Source: an uncultured Clostridium sp.
Lineage (GTDB): Bacteria; Bacillota; Clostridia; TANB77; CAG-508
Direction of reading: 5' to 3'
DNA length: 18,767 nt
NCBI GenBank assembly: GCA_950059165.1
Contig: CATLUC010000022.1
Coordinates: forward strand, 1-18,767
A program made the translations under genes and the position numbers. Below are positions 15,762 to 18,767 of the stretch, piece by piece; position 1 is the stretch's first letter, and the number at the start of each line of letters is the position of its first letter. Under the pieces are notes generated by a model. That model did no database searches. It was not told where the DNA came from and saw only the letters and a list, made by a program, of their open reading frames with translations.

Positions 15762-17954
15762 TTAAAATAGCTTCATTTTAAAATCTTTATTAAAAAATTT
15801 GTCTAATATTCCTTTATTTCCTTTTTTGTGTGTTGTTCTTTTTATTGCTTTTTTTCTGCTATTTGCAATTATATTATCTAAGCTATCTTCATCATCAAAG
15901 TAATCATCACTTTTCTTTCTTTTATTTTTACCTTCTTCTTCGTCATCTTCTTCATCATATTTATATTGGTAAATATTTTCATATTCTTCGTCATCATCAT
16001 CGTCATAATAATCATTATATGTTGTTCTTCTTCTTTCATAATACGCTTTATAATCGTCATCTTCATCTTCTTCATATGTATTTATGTAGTTTTCTATGTA
16101 TTGGTCTTTTTCTTGTTCTTCTATTTTTTTCTTTCTATTATTATATTCTAATTGGAAGTCAGTATAATGTTCTTGATTATCATCTTCTTCATATTTTTCT
16201 GTATTATAGTATTCTTCCTGGTCCTCCTCTTCATCATCTTCTTCATAATACTCTTCTTGGTCTTCCTCTTCATAGTCATAATATTCTTCTTCGTCTTCTT
16301 CATCATCGTCATAATATTCTTCTTCGTCTTCCTCTTCATCGTCATAATAATCTTCTTCGTCTTCTTCCTCTTCATCGTCATAATACTCTTCTTCGTCTTC
16401 TTCATCTTCATCGTCATAATATTCTTCTTCATCATCGTCATAATATTCTTCTTCATCTTCTTGGTCTTCCTCTTCATTGTCGTAATACTCTTCTTCGTCT
16501 TCTTCATTGTCATAGTAATCTTCTTGAGTCTCTTCTTCATTGTTATAATAGTCTTCTATTTCTTCGTTTTCTTCATACTTTGTATTATGAGTATTTTCGT
16601 CACTTTCTTGTGCAAAATATTTTTCTAATTCGTCTTCTTCCTCTTGTGCTATTTGTAATATTTTACGTTTCTTTTTAGGTTTAGTTTCTTTTTTGTCTTC
16701 ATTTATGCTTGTATAAAGGCTTTCTTGTATGGTTACTTGACCAATTTCAACTTCATCTGGTTCTTCATCAATTCTAAACTCTGATAAATCCCTTTCAAAT
16801 TTTTCAGATACTTCTTTTTGGAATACATTATATATATTTTTAATGCCCTCAATTCTCCAATAATTTGAGTTGATTACTGTCCCCATACTGATATTTACAT
16901 TGTTAACTTCTTGTTCGAAGTTCTTTTCTTTGTCTTCAATGTTTCTTAAATAGGTTTTATTATATAGTTCTTTATATGCTTTTTTAGTTGACCTAGTAGC
17001 TGCTTCCTTTAAAATTAATTCATATAGATTTCTAATTTGTATCATGTCACGCTCAAAATTATTACAAGCTTCTATCATCATTTTCTTATGTGCTTTTGTT
17101 CCATTTATTGCTGTCATTCTTTCATAATCTAAAAAACTTACAATATAATCTTTTACAGCGTCTAAAAATGCTAATTTAACACTTGTATCTCTTAACGTTT
17201 TTTTGTATTTGTTTAACCTAATTGTTTCATTATCTGTTTCTGCTAACAATTTTTTCATTTTATCATAGACAGAAGTATAGCAATCTGCTTCTTTTTCTGC
17301 TATATCAATTCTAATGTTAATAGCTTTTCTTAATACATCTTGGTCAAATGCAACTCTTTCACTTTTGCCATTTTTTGACATAATTATTAACATATCTTGT
17401 TTAATATGTTCTTTTTCTGAAGTAATAAAATCTTTCATTTCTACTACATCTTTAATATTAATTTGTTCAAATTCTGTATGCATCCTCTTAATGTACTCTA
17501 TATGTTTTGCTTCACCTATTCTTTTTGCTTTATCACATTTATTTCTGTCTTTTTGTTTTTGTGAAAAATCATTTAATTGCTTAACAAATTCTTCTCTAAT
17601 TTCTTTTAATTGTGCATTATTTTTATCAAGTGAGACTTCTATTCTTTTGAATTTGCCATCTAATACTTGTGCATCTTCTCCTAGGTCTTTAAAAAATTGC
17701 ACTCTATCGCTTTCTAATTTCATGTTAGTTTTACACAATCTTTCTTGTTCTTGTTGCAACCCTTCTATTTTTGCAACTGCATCATCAAATTCTTGTATTA
17801 CTTTTGTTTCTTTATTTGTCATTATTTGATAGTTTTCAATCTCACTTATTAATTCTGTATAATTTTCATTATTTTTCTTTAGATTATATGTTTTATCAAA
17901 TTTTAAAAGCTTTTCTAGATATCTTTCTAAAACAATAGCGCTTCTTTCATACAT
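15762..17954 (-). CDS. Coiled-coil protein with Asp/Glu/Tyr-Tyr repeat region, function unknown
   Basis: A 730-residue protein that I do not recognise. Residues 1-400 are charged and helical, with coiled-coil-like stretches (for example 50-150 and 165-260) and no signal peptide or membrane helix, so it looks cytoplasmic. Residues 425-432 are a basic patch (KPKKKRK). From about 459 to 583 the chain is almost only Asp, Glu and Tyr, with eleven Tyr-Tyr pairs spaced about 11 residues apart. More acidic and tyrosine-rich sequence follows to 690, and the last 30 residues are strongly basic (KKAIKRTTHKKGNKG, ending KDFKMKLF). Such charge segregation suggests an intrinsically disordered acidic tail with a basic end. 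GGAGG lies ten bases before the ATG. It lies between a membrane protein gene and an ABC transporter gene. Confidence 0.75.
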   Translation of the reverse strand: MYERSAIVLERYLEKLLKFDKTYNLKKNNENYTELISEIENYQIMTNKETKVIQEFDDAVAKIEGLQQEQERLCKTNMKLESDRVQFFKDLGEDAQVLDGKFKRIEVSLDKNNAQLKEIREEFVKQLNDFSQKQKDRNKCDKAKRIGEAKHIEYIKRMHTEFEQINIKDVVEMKDFITSEKEHIKQDMLIIMSKNGKSERVAFDQDVLRKAINIRIDIAEKEADCYTSVYDKMKKLLAETDNETIRLNKYKKTLRDTSVKLAFLDAVKDYIVSFLDYERMTAINGTKAHKKMMIEACNNFERDMIQIRNLYELILKEAATRSTKKAYKELYNKTYLRNIEDKEKNFEQEVNNVNISMGTVINSNYWRIEGIKNIYNVFQKEVSEKFERDLSEFRIDEEPDEVEIGQVTIQESLYTSINEDKKETKPKKKRKILQIAQEEEDELEKYFAQESDENTHNTKYEENEEIEDYYNNEEETQEDYYDNEEDEEEYYDNEEEDQEDEEEYYDDDEEEYYDDEDEEDEEEYYDDEEEEDEEDYYDDEEEDEEEYYDDDEEDEEEYYDYEEEDQEEYYEEDDEEEDQEEYYNTEKYEEDDNQEHYTDFQLEYNNRKKKIEEQEKDQYIENYINTYEEDEDDDYKAYYERRRTTYNDYYDDDDDEEYENIYQYKYDEEDDEEEGKNKRKKSDDYFDDEDSLDNIIANSRKKAIKRTTHKKGNKGILDKFFNKDFKMKLF
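16206..16580 (-). repeat. Degenerate tandem repeat encoding (D/E)n-Tyr-Tyr units
   Basis: Coding minisatellite-like tract inside the coiled-coil protein gene. Units of about 33 bp built on GAAGAAGAATATTATGACG recur about eleven times, giving Tyr-Tyr pairs at residues 469, 480, 490, 504, 512, 524, 536, 547, 558, 569 and 582. Copy-number change by slippage would stay in frame for whole units. Confidence 0.8.
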
Positions 17955-18019
17955 TTTGTTGCAACCTCCAAAAATTTTACATACTTTTAATTTTATATAT
18001 AATCTTTATTTTTTAATTT

Positions 18020-18631
18020 CTAATTATTTGCTAATTTTCTTTTTTCTACTAAAGAAATAGGAAACGCAATTATCATTCCTATTGTTGCTGTTATTAATTG
18101 TGTCATTCCCATTGCTGTTTGCAAATTATTAACTAGCTTTTCTGGAAAAACATTAAATACATTTAATAATTCAAAAGCTCCAAAAATTATTAGAACTTTT
18201 AATATAATCCCTACTATTCCTGCTAAAAAATAATTTTTGTTTTTATTTAACATGATTAATTTATATGTGTATATAAGAGCAAAATTTCCTAACCAAATAG
18301 CTGGTATCATATAAACCATATAAACAGATGCTGTTCCAAATATATAACCACTTAAAATTGTTGATATGCTTGGCATTGTCACAATTGCAATTATTTTTTT
18401 CCATCCTTTTATATTAATTGCAGACATAATTAATGCTGTATTTACAATAGAGCCTACAATTATTTGTGAGTTGGCTACTATTACACTTTGTTTTCCAAAT
18501 ACTACACTAATTAGTTGAGCTAAAAAAGTTGGCACTAAAAAGGCTATTAGTGCTATTATAATTGTTTGAATCATATCTATTTTTTCTGAAAAATTATAAA
18601 TTGTCTTGTTTAAGGTGTTTTCTCTTTCCAT
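18020..18631 (-). CDS. Six-helix membrane protein, ECF substrate-component-like
   Basis: A 203-residue hydrophobic protein with about six membrane helices and a short basic C-terminus (SLVEKRKLANN). The central part, VGSIVNTALIMSA through MPSISTILSGYIFG to YMIPAIWLGNFALI, follows the pattern P.VNA.L...PS..A...G....PMIP.I..GN seen in a clostridial membrane family that databases often misname iron hydrogenase and that resembles ECF transporter S components. The substrate cannot be inferred. AAAGGA lies ten bases before the ATG, with a promoter at 18656-18684. The next gene starts 65 bp downstream, and I saw no convincing terminator, so the three genes from here to 13130 may form one unit. Confidence 0.6.
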   Translation of the reverse strand: MERENTLNKTIYNFSEKIDMIQTIIIALIAFLVPTFLAQLISVVFGKQSVIVANSQIIVGSIVNTALIMSAINIKGWKKIIAIVTMPSISTILSGYIFGTASVYMVYMIPAIWLGNFALIYTYKLIMLNKNKNYFLAGIVGIILKVLIIFGAFELLNVFNVFPEKLVNNLQTAMGMTQLITATIGMIIAFPISLVEKRKLANN

Positions 18632-18655
18632 TTTATCACGTTCCTTTCACCGTCT

Positions 18656-18684
18656 ATTATATCCGAAAAAACATAAAAAGTCCA
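18656..18684 (-). promoter_or_regulatory. Promoter of the membrane protein gene
   Basis: TGGACT (18684-18679), 17 bp, TATAAT (18661-18656) on the minus strand; the -10 is perfect and the -35 has two mismatches. It ends 24 bp before the start codon. A second possible start further up has TTGACA with TAAAAT but a 19-bp spacer, which is less favourable. Confidence 0.6.
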
Positions 18685-18767
18685 TACCTAATTTTCATTT
18701 TAACATTATTTTATGTTGTTGTGTCAATGATGTGAAACAAAAATATATAAAAATTTAATCTATATAA

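Noticed and set aside
16148..16540. Minus-strand Met/Lys-rich frame of 130 residues inside the coiled-coil gene
   Set aside because: It is the +1 reading of the GAA/GAT repeat, has no start signal and is contained within the longer supported gene.
15830..16678. Long plus-strand reading frames opposite the acidic repeat (up to 282 residues, rich in His/Leu or Ile/Phe)
   Set aside because: They are mirror images of the GAA/GAT/TAT repeat of the minus-strand gene, have no ribosome site, and have composition dictated by the opposite strand.

Overview
The window is strongly AT-rich. All protein genes that I can support, and the partial tRNA, lie on the minus strand. Ribosome binding sites are of the AGGAGG type, promoters look like TTGACA/TATAAT, and there is a sortase with a sortase-anchored protein. 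Together these suggest a Gram-positive Bacillota, most likely an uncultured (gut-type) Clostridia; this placement is inference. TGA is used as a stop (ZIP gene).

Layout from the right-hand end, which is the direction of transcription: a six-helix membrane protein (18631-18020); a 730-residue coiled-coil protein with a long Asp/Glu/Tyr-Tyr repeat (17954-15762); and, 27 bp later, an ABC transporter with fused ATPase and FtsX-type permease (15734-13130). Next comes a surface-display cassette driven by a clear promoter at 13043-13015. It encodes a sortase, a small cohesin protein ending in an LNQTG/hydrophobic/RKAK anchor, and a secreted 1106-residue protein carrying a dockerin. The logical reading is that the sortase fixes the cohesin to the wall and the cohesin holds the giant dockerin protein. 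The cassette ends in a hairpin at 8131-8099. Then follow an Rpn-type PD-(D/E)XK nuclease, three 23-bp tandem repeats abutting a promoter, a DUF4143-type AAA ATPase, metK with a terminator, a SipW-like signal peptidase, nicotinate phosphoribosyltransferase (pncB), a 181-bp palindromic MITE-like element, a ZIP metal transporter, a class I glutamine amidotransferase, and the 5' half of a tRNA that the window edge cuts just before its anticodon.

The most striking observation is a decoding anomaly. Four genes (ABC transporter, Rpn nuclease, signal peptidase, pncB) each look broken by a single +1 frameshift. In every case the break is an in-frame CGG codon, and skipping its C so that the next codon is GGN (Gly) restores the conserved family sequence to its proper end. 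I searched the minus strand for every CGG. Only four are in frame in the genes, and all four are shift sites. Nine others occur out of frame inside genes and cause no disruption. CGG is therefore never seen as a normal Arg codon here. The data fit an unassigned CGG that triggers a +1 slip, or CGGN read as a four-base glycine codon. Sequencing error or pseudogenes remain possible but explain the exclusivity poorly.
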